Shown one piece after another: positions 45,396 to 55,900 of a stretch of 64,000 nucleotides of DNA. The stretch covers positions 4,043,501-4,107,500 of the forward strand of contig JADJRL010000003.1 in assembly GCA_016712225.1 (NCBI GenBank). The letters are read 5' to 3'. The notes under the pieces are model-generated. The model did no database searches, was not told the DNA's origin, and saw only the letters and a list, made by a program, of their open reading frames with translations. The position numbers were made by a program, and so were the translations under genes. Origin of the DNA: Candidatus Defluviibacterium haderslevense. GTDB lineage: Bacteria; Bacteroidota; Bacteroidia; Chitinophagales; Saprospiraceae. Position 1 is the first letter of the stretch. Every line of letters begins with the position of its first letter.

Positions 45396-47246
45396 TTAAT
45401 GACTACTATGTTCTTCTCCTTCTCTTAACGGAATGTGTTGTTGAACAAATTCACGTTCATCTTTACCATAATCATAAGCCCATCTTTCTACAGTAGGAAT
45501 TTTACCTGGCCAGTTCCCGTGACCAGCTTCAATAGGTGTAGTCCATTCAAGAGCATTAGATCCATATGGATTTTGAGTGGTCATTTTTTTACCTCTATAC
45601 ATGCTCCAAAAAAAGTTAACAACAAATAAAATCTGAGCTAAAAAAGTAATAATTGCTGCAACTGTAATAAATTGATTCATAGTTGCAAAATCTGAAAAGG
45701 CGTCAAAATTATCAAAACGATAATATCTCCTTGGAACACCTGCCATTCCTAAAAAGTGCATCGGGCCAAACACAGCATATGCACCTATTAAAGTCACCCA
45801 AAAATGGATTTTACCCAAGGTCTCATTCATAAATCGACCAAACATTCTAGGAAACCAGTTATAAACACCGGCAAACATTCCAAAAAATGCAGCTACTCCC
45901 ATCACTATATGAAAATGCGCTACTACGAAGTAGGTATCATGTTGTTGGATATCAATTGCAGAATTACCTAAAAAGATACCCGTAAGACCACCAGATATAA
46001 ACATGGATACAAACCCAATGCAAAACAACATAGGAGTATTTAAGCGAACATTACCACCGTATAAAGTACTAATCCAATTGAATACTTTTACGGCTGATGG
46101 AACAGCAATTATCAGTGTAAATATGACAAAGAAATTAGAAATAAAAGGATTGACCCCTGACATAAACATATGGTGCGCCCATACAATAAAAGACAAAAAC
46201 GCAATTGCCAAAATAGAAAACACCATCGCTTTATATCCAAAAATTGGTTTCCTCGCATGTACTGAAAGTACTTCCGAAACAATACCCATAGCTGGTAAGA
46301 TGATAATATAAACTTCTGGATGTCCTAGAAACCAAAAAATATGTTGATACAATATTGGGCTTCCTCCAATTCTATCCAAAGCCTGTCCATTTATGAATAT
46401 ATCTGAAATATAAAAACTAGTTCCAAATGATCTATCAAAAATTAATAATAAAAAACCTGAAAATAAAACGGGAAATGATAGTATCCCTAAAATAGCGGTT
46501 ACCAAAAATGCCCAAATGGTTAAAGGCATTCTCCAAAGACTCATACCCTTTGTTCTAAGATTTAGAACGGTAGTCACATAATTAATCCCACCAAGTAAGA
46601 CTGAAACAACAAAAAGTGCTAATGAAACCAGCCACAAAGTCATACCTGTACCAGAACCAATAGAAGCCTGAGGCAATGCACTTAAAGGTGGATAAGCAGT
46701 CCAACCACCAGAAAATGGACCCGTGCTCAAAAACAATGAATAAAACATCACCACACTTGACATAAAAAAGAACCAATATGAAAGCATATTTAGGAATGGC
46801 GATGCCATATCCCGAGCTCCAACTTGAAGAGGTATTAACAAATTACTGAATGTTCCACTCAATCCTGCAGTTAACACAAAAAATACGATAATCGTACCGT
46901 GCATTGTCACGAGAGCATAATAAAATTCTGGATCTAGTGATCCAACACCGGCATCATTTACTGTAATCCATTGTCCAAGTAATGGTTTTAACCAAGTGAT
47001 ACTTGCATCTGGAAATCCAAGTTGTAGTCTAAAGATAATAGACATACCTGCACCAATTATAGCCCAAAAAATACCAGTCATAAGGAATTGTCTGGCTATT
47101 ATTTTGTGATCCATACTAAAGATCCACTTAGAAATAAAATTCATTTGATATTTATCTCCTTCATGATGTTCATGAAAGTGATCATCAAATCCTTTTGTTT
47201 CTATGAGGATATCTGTTTCTGTACTATGTGTATTATGTGATGACAT
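45396..47246 (-). CDS. ctaD: Cytochrome c oxidase subunit I
   Basis: 616 residues; the catalytic subunit of a heme-copper oxygen reductase (O2 to water with proton pumping). Twelve core helices. The low-spin heme His region is YYALVTMHGTIIVFFVLTAG. The CuB/Tyr motif is FWFLGHPEVYIIILPAMG, with His-Tyr cross-link partners in GHPEVY. AHHMFMSGVNPF and HDTYFVVAHFHIVMGVAAFF carry the remaining His ligands. The GHPEVYI motif marks an A-type oxidase. It sits directly after subunit II (13 bp) and before ctaB. No stop or frameshift. Confidence 0.97.
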   Translation of the reverse strand: MSSHNTHSTETDILIETKGFDDHFHEHHEGDKYQMNFISKWIFSMDHKIIARQFLMTGIFWAIIGAGMSIIFRLQLGFPDASITWLKPLLGQWITVNDAGVGSLDPEFYYALVTMHGTIIVFFVLTAGLSGTFSNLLIPLQVGARDMASPFLNMLSYWFFFMSSVVMFYSLFLSTGPFSGGWTAYPPLSALPQASIGSGTGMTLWLVSLALFVVSVLLGGINYVTTVLNLRTKGMSLWRMPLTIWAFLVTAILGILSFPVLFSGFLLLIFDRSFGTSFYISDIFINGQALDRIGGSPILYQHIFWFLGHPEVYIIILPAMGIVSEVLSVHARKPIFGYKAMVFSILAIAFLSFIVWAHHMFMSGVNPFISNFFVIFTLIIAVPSAVKVFNWISTLYGGNVRLNTPMLFCIGFVSMFISGGLTGIFLGNSAIDIQQHDTYFVVAHFHIVMGVAAFFGMFAGVYNWFPRMFGRFMNETLGKIHFWVTLIGAYAVFGPMHFLGMAGVPRRYYRFDNFDAFSDFATMNQFITVAAIITFLAQILFVVNFFWSMYRGKKMTTQNPYGSNALEWTTPIEAGHGNWPGKIPTVERWAYDYGKDEREFVQQHIPLREGEEHSSH

Positions 47247-47259
47247 AATGAGTGATTAT

Positions 47260-48765
47260 TTAAAATGATAAAATCTTAAATTCGATTCGTCTATTCTTTG
47301 CTTTACCTTCCTCTGTTTCATTTGTTGCAACAGGCTTTGTAATTCCAAATCCTAATGATGCCATTCGATCAGCTTGTACACCCATAGTGACTAAGTAATC
47401 TTTAACAGCATTAGCCCTTTGGATTGAAAGTGTTAAGTTTGCATTTGGGTCTCCTGTATTATCTGTGTGTCCGCTAACTTCAACTTTTAAATTTGGATAA
47501 TTCACGAAGGCCTCTTTTAAAACATTAAGTGCATAATTTGAATTAGTATCCAATTTGGCAGAACCAGATTCAAAATATATATTATCTAATGCCAATGTGC
47601 GATCTGCAACATTGTGATTTGTTGTATCCAATGCTTTATTTAAAGCTAATTGCAAATCAGCAGCTTTAGATTTTAATTCTAAACTTATTGCTTTACCCTT
47701 GAATGGATCTTCATCAGTATTTCTAATTGATCCAAGATAGTAAGACTTTTGTTTTTTATTCCAAATGTCAAATTCTTCTTGCGATACTACCTTCACTAAA
47801 CGACGCATACTATAATGTCCTTTTCCACATAATTCAGCGCAAGCTAATTCGTAATTGAAAACTTTCCATTTAGGTTCACTGTTTGGATCAGTTGGATCAG
47901 AAGGCACATTGTATTCAGGATACTTTCTTAATTCTTGACGATAATCTTCCGTAGATTTAATTGGTGTAAAAACAAAGTATGTAGGAATTCCTGGAACTGC
48001 ATCCATCTTCACTCTAAAGTGAGGTAAATAAAAATTATGCAATACATCCTTTCCAATAATCCGAATTCTAATTTTTTTACCTTTAGGTATAACCAATTCA
48101 TCTGAATTAAAGTCATCCAAATTTCTTTCATCATTCCAATCCTGACCTAAGTCATTGATACCCGGTTTAATTAATCTAAAATCTTTAACACCTAACTTAT
48201 TATCAGCACCAGGATATCTTAAATTCCATGCAAACTGTGATGCAGTTGCTTCTATTTCTATATAGTCTTCTCCTGTTGTAACATCGGCCATAATATCATT
48301 CCACGCTACCAAACCTTTTACTACTAAGATAACCATTACAAAAGCTGGTATTGCAGTCCAGATCATTTCTAAACGATTGTCATGAGGAATAAATAAAGTC
48401 TTTCTTCCTTTTTGATATCTGTATTTGTAAGCAAACCAAAAGAGTGCGATGTGACATAACACAAAAACGATAATGGTAAAAAATGCAGTAACATTAAACA
48501 TGGAATCAATTTTTCCACCATGCAAACTTGCAGAAGTATGAGGACCATACCCTAACATTTTATTTGCATAATGCAAACAACACCAGGTAAATCCAGCTAA
48601 AAACAAAACACAAAAGATCAGCAACCAACGTGAATTGATTAAGGAACTTTTGACCAAGGACTCTTCAACGCCTTGTAATTCTGTAGTAATCTCATTGATT
48701 TTAGCGATTTGAACTAAAACTACAAATAATAAGATTATAGATAATATGATAATTAAACTTGTCAT
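47260..48765 (-). CDS. Cytochrome c oxidase subunit II fused to an OmpA-like domain
   Basis: 501 residues. One extra hydrophobic helix at the N-terminus (2-22) is followed by helices at about 46-64, 90-115 and 135-155, then the periplasmic cupredoxin domain. The CuA ligand set is complete: His243 in DVLHNFYLPHF, and C309-E311-C313-H317-M320 in ACAELCGKGHYSM. After a linker (about 340-392) residues 393-500 are an OmpA-like peptidoglycan-binding domain: IYFESGSAKLDTNS, VEVSGHTDNTGDPNANLTLS, QRANAVKDYLVTMGV, KNRRIEFKI. The ligand Asp (TDNTG) and Arg (SIQRA) are kept. Subunit II normally ends after the CuA domain or carries a cytochrome c, so this fusion is the notable point. Topology is consistent: both domains are periplasmic. 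Confidence 0.92.
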   Translation of the reverse strand: MTSLIIILSIILLFVVLVQIAKINEITTELQGVEESLVKSSLINSRWLLIFCVLFLAGFTWCCLHYANKMLGYGPHTSASLHGGKIDSMFNVTAFFTIIVFVLCHIALFWFAYKYRYQKGRKTLFIPHDNRLEMIWTAIPAFVMVILVVKGLVAWNDIMADVTTGEDYIEIEATASQFAWNLRYPGADNKLGVKDFRLIKPGINDLGQDWNDERNLDDFNSDELVIPKGKKIRIRIIGKDVLHNFYLPHFRVKMDAVPGIPTYFVFTPIKSTEDYRQELRKYPEYNVPSDPTDPNSEPKWKVFNYELACAELCGKGHYSMRRLVKVVSQEEFDIWNKKQKSYYLGSIRNTDEDPFKGKAISLELKSKAADLQLALNKALDTTNHNVADRTLALDNIYFESGSAKLDTNSNYALNVLKEAFVNYPNLKVEVSGHTDNTGDPNANLTLSIQRANAVKDYLVTMGVQADRMASLGFGITKPVATNETEEGKAKNRRIEFKILSF

Positions 48766-48786
48766 TCTTCTATTTTTAAAATCAAA

Positions 48787-50091
48787 TTATACGTGATGGT
48801 GTAAACTTTCTTGCAAAAAAGGATCCCGCTTAGGAGTTAAAGATGCTTTAGATAAAAAGTGTAAAGCACTGCCAAAAAACAAAGCTAAAAATCCAATAAG
48901 TAATCCAAGTTCTGGAAGTCCAGGGATATTATTTCCAACTTTAAAAGTTGATTCGTGTCCTCCGTGCTCAACTACTGCTGCAGCCGCTTGATGACCTTCA
49001 GTAGTAGCTTGAGCTGCACCTTCACTTACATGAGAGACCATTTCATGAGCAGCCGTTTCTAATACACCTGGTTTGATCATTTGAAATAAATCCATCCAAT
49101 GACCTAGCACAACAATAATGGCAACAACAATCAATGAACCATATTTTCGTTTAGTATCATTTCTCATAAGAATAAGAAATGGTAATACAAAATTCATTAC
49201 AAGATTTCCATAAAACAATACCGGATAATCCCGAATACGCGTTTGAAAATAAACCGTTTCTTCACCAATATTACCATACCAAATTAACATGTATTGAGAA
49301 AACCATAAGTAGGTCCAGAATATGGAAAAGGCAAACATGAATTTACCCAAATCATGAAAATGTTCTGCCGTAACATTTTGGTAATAACCTTTACTTTTTA
49401 AATAAATTAAAAACAAAATAGTCAATGCAATCATACTTACAAAACAACTCGCTGCTGTATACCAGGCGAACATTGTGCTGTACCAATGTGCATCAAGTGA
49501 CATGACCCACAACCAAATAACTGCGGCACTTGAAAAACCAGCTATAGGTAAAAATGCTGCAGCATATTTTTTCATTGAATTATAGTGTGCCCAATTATCA
49601 TTTCCATGATCATCTTCGCTTATGGTTAAAGCTCTCATTTTTCGAGCAAAAAATAACCATGTAGCTAAAATTCCCAACCCACCAATAGTGTAGAAATTTT
49701 TATTTAAAAATCCTGATTTTCCTTTTAATATTTCATCAGTTGCAACCACTTTATCATCAGCCCAGTGGTATAAATGATGCCACCCAAAATACACACCTAA
49801 AGCTATGACTGTCATTAAAACTAAACCTATTATCAAGAATTGCGACATAGCATCCCAAACTCTTCTAAACACCACATTCCATCCGGCATATGCAGTAACA
49901 CTGATGCAGATAAAAAATATGGCCATCAAAGCAATTAACGTAAAAAATACAGTATTATGCAATAAATTAGTCCATACCCGGGTATGGTTTGCATCATCAT
50001 TCATAAAAATAATGATGAAAGATAATATCCCAATCCCGCCCATTATGCTTAGGATTAATCTATCTCTTGATGGTAATTGAATTGAACTCAT
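48787..50091 (-). CDS. actF: Alternative complex III subunit ActF (NrfD-like)
   Basis: 434 residues, about ten transmembrane helices (LILSIMGGIGILSFIIIFM, TVFFTLIALMAIFFICIS, FLIIGLVLMTVIALGVYFGW, FMFAFSIFWTYLWFSQYMLI). It has the ActC/ActF-type FPLIxW-like arrangement HWYSTMFAWYTAASCFVSM and WMDLFQMIKPGVL. It is part of the menaquinol:cytochrome c oxidoreductase membrane core, and the ActC/ActF pair is thought to form quinol-binding and proton-translocating half-channels. The C-terminus is His-rich (HHHV). Last of the act genes, 21 bp before the subunit II gene. Confidence 0.9.
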   Translation of the reverse strand: MSSIQLPSRDRLILSIMGGIGILSFIIIFMNDDANHTRVWTNLLHNTVFFTLIALMAIFFICISVTAYAGWNVVFRRVWDAMSQFLIIGLVLMTVIALGVYFGWHHLYHWADDKVVATDEILKGKSGFLNKNFYTIGGLGILATWLFFARKMRALTISEDDHGNDNWAHYNSMKKYAAAFLPIAGFSSAAVIWLWVMSLDAHWYSTMFAWYTAASCFVSMIALTILFLIYLKSKGYYQNVTAEHFHDLGKFMFAFSIFWTYLWFSQYMLIWYGNIGEETVYFQTRIRDYPVLFYGNLVMNFVLPFLILMRNDTKRKYGSLIVVAIIVVLGHWMDLFQMIKPGVLETAAHEMVSHVSEGAAQATTEGHQAAAAVVEHGGHESTFKVGNNIPGLPELGLLIGFLALFFGSALHFLSKASLTPKRDPFLQESLHHHV

Positions 50092-50130
50092 GTCTTTGTT
50101 TCAAATTTTTCTTTTAAAAATCAAATTCAT

Positions 50131-50949
50131 TTATTTAGTTTTAGGAACTGCCGGCACTGCAGTTGAAGCTGCAAATGCTTTCTTTGCGTCTGCAATTGCT
50201 TGTGAACCACTAAATGTATTTTCCTTTTCTGAATAGACTAAATTTTTTGACTTGGCCTGTAATGATCTTATATAATGTATTACATTCCAACGTTCATTGT
50301 AAGATAACTTTGAAGAATATCCTCCCATTACGTTTCTACCATACATAATGGCATGATAAAAGCGTCCTTCTGTGGTTGCAATAAATTCATCTTTTATAAA
50401 ATTAGCTGGTTGAGCTGGATAAACTCCACCATCATCTCTAACTAAATATCCTGCTCCATCCCCTGCTGTTCCATGACAAGTAGCACAATAGATATCATAA
50501 AGTTGTTTTCCGCTTTCTAATCCAACTCTTGAAATTGGAACTGGGTTAGTGGTTATTTCATTTGTTGCACGAATACGCTCAGGTTCAGTATCTGTATAGT
50601 AATAATTGACATGTCCATTAACTGGAGTACGGATGGCTATATTACTAGCATCGCCTGTCATCATTGTATTATAGGCAGCATTCTTTATCGAATCTAAAGG
50701 TGCATAACTATTCATACCTCTAGGTATGGTACCATTAACAGGTTGTCTCGCTTTACTAAATTCATGATACGTTTCTTTACTATCCCAAGTATGATAGTAG
50801 TAATAATTATCTACATTAGCTTCATAAGCAACTGAATGTGCCATATCTGGCATATACTCATGTCCGGAATTATTTCCATCTGCTGGTGAGCATGAAATCG
50901 CTGCTACAACTAACATGAGAGAAAAAATGATATAGAATATTGTTTTCAT
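50131..50949 (-). CDS. actE: Alternative complex III monoheme cytochrome c lipoprotein ActE
   Basis: 272 residues. Lipobox ISC with Cys20 after a hydrophobic leader (IIFSLMLVVAAISC). One c-type heme site, YCATCHG (C155-H159), with GDGAGYLV following, and a distal Met region around GRNVMGGYSS. The N-terminal third is rich in Tyr/His (NYYYYHTWDSKETYHE). It carries electrons from the ActA/ActB module towards the oxidase; lipid anchoring holds it at the membrane. It lies 2 bp after ActD and ends 39 bp before ActF. Confidence 0.93.
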   Translation of the reverse strand: MKTIFYIIFSLMLVVAAISCSPADGNNSGHEYMPDMAHSVAYEANVDNYYYYHTWDSKETYHEFSKARQPVNGTIPRGMNSYAPLDSIKNAAYNTMMTGDASNIAIRTPVNGHVNYYYTDTEPERIRATNEITTNPVPISRVGLESGKQLYDIYCATCHGTAGDGAGYLVRDDGGVYPAQPANFIKDEFIATTEGRFYHAIMYGRNVMGGYSSKLSYNERWNVIHYIRSLQAKSKNLVYSEKENTFSGSQAIADAKKAFAASTAVPAVPKTK

Positions 50950-50951
50950 GC

Positions 50952-51473
50952 TTAAATCGATTTACTATTAACTTCTTCAGCACCAGTTTCATGAAAGAAA
51001 GATTTTGCTTCGCTTTCTGACACTTCAGATTTATCAAAAGCCAGACAAAATTTATCATCAGTAGTTCTTAAATCTAATTGAGGATTGCTTACACCTGGCC
51101 ATAGTCCACAAATGGTATAAAATGTAATGGTCATTCCCCATGCTGCAAATAAAACCGTAAGCTCAAATGTGATCGGAATAAATGCTGGTACCGGCCAATG
51201 TGGTTTTCCACCAAAAATAATGGGCCAATCTCTTGTAAATATCCAACTCATGCCCAGGAAAGCAGTTAAAGTTCCTATCATGCCATATACAAAACCTGCA
51301 TAATGCAATCTAGATTCGCTTAATCCTAAAGCTTGATCCATTCCATGAACCGGAAAAGGACTAAATACATCCATAATTTCTAGATGTTTATTCTTAGCAT
51401 TCCTGACAGCGTGAAGTAAATCTTCTTCATCACCGTATATACCGTAAATAACTTCTTTATTATATTGTCTCAT
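50952..51473 (-). CDS. actD: Alternative complex III subunit ActD (DUF3341)
   Basis: 173 residues. Begins with the DUF3341 signature (VIYGIYGDEEDLLHAVRNAK, DVFSPFPVHGMDQALGL), followed by two helices (FVYGMIGTLTAFLGMSWIFT, LTVLFAAWGMTITFYTICGL) and a soluble C-terminus. It is a membrane structural subunit between the two NrfD-like proteins, 29 bp after ActC. The full family length is present. Confidence 0.94.
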   Translation of the reverse strand: MRQYNKEVIYGIYGDEEDLLHAVRNAKNKHLEIMDVFSPFPVHGMDQALGLSESRLHYAGFVYGMIGTLTAFLGMSWIFTRDWPIIFGGKPHWPVPAFIPITFELTVLFAAWGMTITFYTICGLWPGVSNPQLDLRTTDDKFCLAFDKSEVSESEAKSFFHETGAEEVNSKSI

Positions 51474-51502
51474 TGGAAATATTGTATACCTAAATAAATG
51501 AA

Positions 51503-52933
51503 TTAATGTTCGTGAATAATGTCCGTTTCAGAATGCGTGTGACTACTAGCTTTATGAGTAGCGTTTTTACCAATATATTGATCCCCTCCTACTTTTAATA
51601 TATGTTTTACTTCAGCAATTGCAACCACTGGAGCTACCCTAGTGAAAATCATGTATAAAGTAAAAAACAATCCAATAGTCCCTGCAAAAATTCCAATTTC
51701 AACCCATGATGGATAATAATAGGACCATGATGAAGGCAAATAATCACGAGCTAATGTAGTTGCAATAATTACAAAACGTTCGAACCACATTCCAATATTT
51801 ACAAAAATGGACATAATAAATGTAATTAATACACTACGTCTAAAACGTTTAACCCAAAATATTTGAGGAGATAAAACATTACATGCCATCATTCCAAAAT
51901 AGGCCCACCAATAAACACCCATTGCTCTATTAAAGAATGCAAATTGTTCGTAAACATAGCCAGAATACCAAGCAATAAATAATTCTGTTAAATAAGCAAC
52001 TCCAACTATAGTTCCTGTTACTAGAATAACTTTATTCATTGATTCTATATGCTCTAAAGTAATGTACTCTTCCAATTTTAATATTTTCCGAGTCATGATC
52101 ATAAGCGTTTGAACCATAGCAAATCCTGAAAAAATCGCCCCCGCAACAAAATATGGTGGAAAAATGGTGGTATGCCATCCAGGTATTACTGAAGTAGCGA
52201 AGTCAAAACTAACTATTGTATGAACTGAAAGTACAAGTGGTGTTGACAAACCTGCCAAAACTAAAGATAGAGCTTCCCATCTTTGCCAATGTTTTGCAGA
52301 TCCGGTCCATCCAAAAGACAATGAATTATAAATCCTTTTTCTAAGACCAGTTGCTCTATTTCTTATGGTTGCAAAATCTGGTACTAAACCAGTATACCAA
52401 AACAACAATGAAACCGAAAAGTATGTAGATATTGCAAACACGTCCCACAATAAAGGAGAGTTAAAATTAGGCCATAAAGCTCCTCTGGTATTTGGGTAAG
52501 GGAAAAAATAAAATACCACCCAAATACGCCCTACGTGAATTAATGGAAACAATGCTGCACAAATTACTGCAAATATGGTCATCGCTTCTGCTGCTCTATT
52601 AACACCTGTACGCCATCTTTGGCGAAAAAGCATCAAAATCGCAGAAATAAGTGTTCCCGCATGACCAATACCAATCCACCAAACGAAATTGGTGATATCA
52701 TATCCCCAGCCTATCGTACGATTAAGATTCCAAGTACCTGTCCCCATCCATATTGTCCAACAAATACAAAACAATCCATAAGCCAATAATGAAACAGCCG
52801 CAATAAAGGCAATAACCCAGGCTCTGGTGGGCGTTCTTTCTGTGGGTGAACACAAATCCTCCGTTATCTGGTGATAAGTTTTGTGACCTTCTACTAAAGG
52901 TCTTCTAACTGGTGCAACAATTCCTCCTGCCAT
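51503..52933 (-). CDS. actC: Alternative complex III quinol-binding subunit ActC (NrfD-like)
   Basis: 476 residues with about ten helices (WVIAFIAAVSLLAYGLFCIC, WWIGIGHAGTLISAILML, AMTIFAVICAALFPLIHVGR, WVFYFFPYP-like VVFYFFPYPNTRGALWPNF). GIGHAGT and PLIHVGR are characteristic of the NrfD/PsrC family and the latter lies close to the menaquinol site. It begins 18 bp after ActB. The C-terminus is His-rich (HTHSETDIIHEH). Confidence 0.95.
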   Translation of the reverse strand: MAGGIVAPVRRPLVEGHKTYHQITEDLCSPTERTPTRAWVIAFIAAVSLLAYGLFCICWTIWMGTGTWNLNRTIGWGYDITNFVWWIGIGHAGTLISAILMLFRQRWRTGVNRAAEAMTIFAVICAALFPLIHVGRIWVVFYFFPYPNTRGALWPNFNSPLLWDVFAISTYFSVSLLFWYTGLVPDFATIRNRATGLRKRIYNSLSFGWTGSAKHWQRWEALSLVLAGLSTPLVLSVHTIVSFDFATSVIPGWHTTIFPPYFVAGAIFSGFAMVQTLMIMTRKILKLEEYITLEHIESMNKVILVTGTIVGVAYLTELFIAWYSGYVYEQFAFFNRAMGVYWWAYFGMMACNVLSPQIFWVKRFRRSVLITFIMSIFVNIGMWFERFVIIATTLARDYLPSSWSYYYPSWVEIGIFAGTIGLFFTLYMIFTRVAPVVAIAEVKHILKVGGDQYIGKNATHKASSHTHSETDIIHEH

Positions 52934-52951
52934 TCGTAATACAATTTAATT

Positions 52952-55900
52952 TTAAGCGTCTAGAGTTTCGTCTCTGTTATTAACTTTCATGGTATAATTA
53001 ACCACGGATTTAACATTGATTTCTTCTAATACTATGTAATTCAAAGGATTTTCCAATTTATTAGCAAGCTTACCTGATTTGTTATTCATATCACCAAAGG
53101 TAATTGCACCCGTAGGACATGCAGTTTGACAAGCTGTTTTAACATCATTATCATTTAAGCTACGTTGTTCTTTTTTAGCTGATAATTTTCCTTCTTGTAT
53201 TCTTTGAATACAGAAAGAACATTTTTCTATAACCCCACGGGATCTAACGGTTACATCAGGATTTAATACCATACGTACTAAATTTTCAGCGTAATATGGT
53301 TTGTCTGTTTCTCCAGCTAAATTGTGTTGGTTAACAGGAAATAAATCTGCTGCTGTAAAATCAAACCAGTTAAATCTTCTAACTTTATAAGGGCAGTTAT
53401 TTGCGCAATATCTAGTTCCAACACATCTATTGTAGGCCATCTGATTTAACCCATCAGATGAATGGTTCGTGGCATTAACTGGACAAACATTCTCACAAGG
53501 TGCATTATTACAATGTTGACACATTAATGGTTGGTATACCACATTTGGATTTTCAACATCACCATAATAATATCGATCGATTCTCAACCAAGTCATTTCA
53601 TGATGTCTTGATACTTCATGTTTACCGACAACAGGCACATTATTTTCTGCCATACAAGCAACAGCACAAGAACCACAACCAATGCATGCATTTAAATCAA
53701 TGTGCATTCCCCAGTGATGACCTGAATTATATTTATAATCATGCCCAGGATATAAAGTATGGGAATTCAATTTTTGGAATTCTGCTCGCTCTTCTTTTAA
53801 GTGTTCAACATTTTCTTTTATATCTTTTAAATTGCTATGACGCAAGATGGATCTTTTTGTTAAAGATCCCTGATATCCTTTAGTCATGCCTTTAAATGCG
53901 TCGTCAACTAGTGCAGCTTCATCAGCATTAATCATGTTACCTGAACTCTTTTCAATAGCTGTTACACCAAGGGTATGGTGATGCTGTACACAAGCGAAAT
54001 GCTTTTCTATATCACCTAAACTATCAGAAATTTCTACTTCGGCAGAATGATATTGAATCAAACCGCTTTGATCTAATTTCATAAATGGAAAAACATCAGT
54101 CCCAATACCTGTACCACAAACACCTGACTGTGTGCGTCCGTAGCCCAATGGAATGGAAGCAGTTCCATTCATCTGACCAAATTGTTTGATTGCGCCAACT
54201 TCTATACTTTGTCCACCAAAGTTTATTTTGACCAACTCACCATTTTCCTTCACTTTATTTGCAGCAGTAAATCTTCTGTCACCATCGAAACTTACGGGTA
54301 CAGCTACATAATTTCCCCAAGAACAACGGGTTATTGGATCAGCCATTTCCTGTAACCATGGATTGTTAGCATATTGACCCGCTCCTACTCCTAGATTTTC
54401 GATAAATGAAATTTCTAAAGGTGAAGAAGATGGTTTAGTAATATTGTTTACTAAATCAGCTGGATTTAACTTATAAGATGGCGCATTAACAGCAGTAGAA
54501 TTAACTTCTAGTATACCATCATGTAATGATTTATCCCAAAATTCTTGAAAATTGGTACTTGATGTTTTTGGCATTATTGTAGATTGCCAAGTTGATTTCA
54601 AATATTCATAAAATGGCTGTTCTGCCGATTTATTTAAATTTACAGAATCCGACCAAACAAGCAACGAATGGCCACCTTGTCTGGTATTAAAAATAGGTGT
54701 TATTGTTGGTTGAATTAATGAGTACATTCCTCTTTTTGGTTCAACATCACCCCAAGATTCTAAATTATGGTGTTCGGGAGCAGCATGTGTACACAGTGCA
54801 GTTGTTTCATCCAAGATTGCATTAAGACTTACTTTCAATTTAACCTTTGCTAAACCTTCAGTAAATTCTTTCGCCATTGGAAAATCATAACAAGGGTTAG
54901 CGTTCCAGAACAGGACTGCATCAACTGAACCCGCTGACATATCTTTAGTTAATTGAAGCAAATCTGCTTCATTTCCTTGTCTTTGATATGATCCATTTGT
55001 AAAGTTAACTGTAGTTCCTATGTTACCAAGTAATTGGTTTATTCCGAATACAAGGGATTGTTCTGCCGTATTATTAGTTCCACAAACGATTAAGGATTTT
55101 CCTTTAGCCGCCACTAAAGCGTCTGCCAATTTCATCAATGCAGATTTAGCTTTTTCGTTTATATTGGGAGCAGAAATAGCGCTTCCTCCAGTTTTACTTG
55201 CAACAAAATTATATAAGTTTGCTATGGCAGCTCCTTGTTCAGACGGTTTAACCAAGATTCTATTATCAGCATTTGAACCAGATAATGACATATGCGATTC
55301 GACTTGAATATGCTTAGACATGGATGGATTAGCCATATCGATAGTTCTTCTCTTGGCATATTGTGACGCATATTCGATTGGCGAAATCCAAGTACCTAGA
55401 AAATCTGCATTGAAACTAACAATAATTTCCGCTATATCAAATCGATAATCTGGGAGAATTCTTTCCCCAAAACATTGTTCAGAAGCTAAAAGTAAAGCTG
55501 CACTGGAAACAGCATCATAAGAGATGTGTTTTGTAGATGGAAATTTAACACAAAATTCTTGAATTGCCCTTTTAATGGTCGGGCTCATGATGGTACCGCT
55601 TACGATTCGGATATTAGAAGTTGCAGATAAATTACTACTCACTTCTTTATCCAATTCTGGCCAAGAAATATCCTCTAATTTACCTCCAACTATCTTTGCA
55701 GGATTTTTAATTCTATTAATATCATATAAACTCAATACAGAAGCCTGAGCCCGTGCTGAAGTACCGCCTCGAGTAACAGAAGAACTAGCATTCCCTTCTA
55801 TTTTTATTGGTCTACCTTCACGTGTTTTGACTAAGACAGAACAGTAATCTCCACCATTAACTATTGATGATGCATAGTAATTGGCAATACCTTGTACTAT

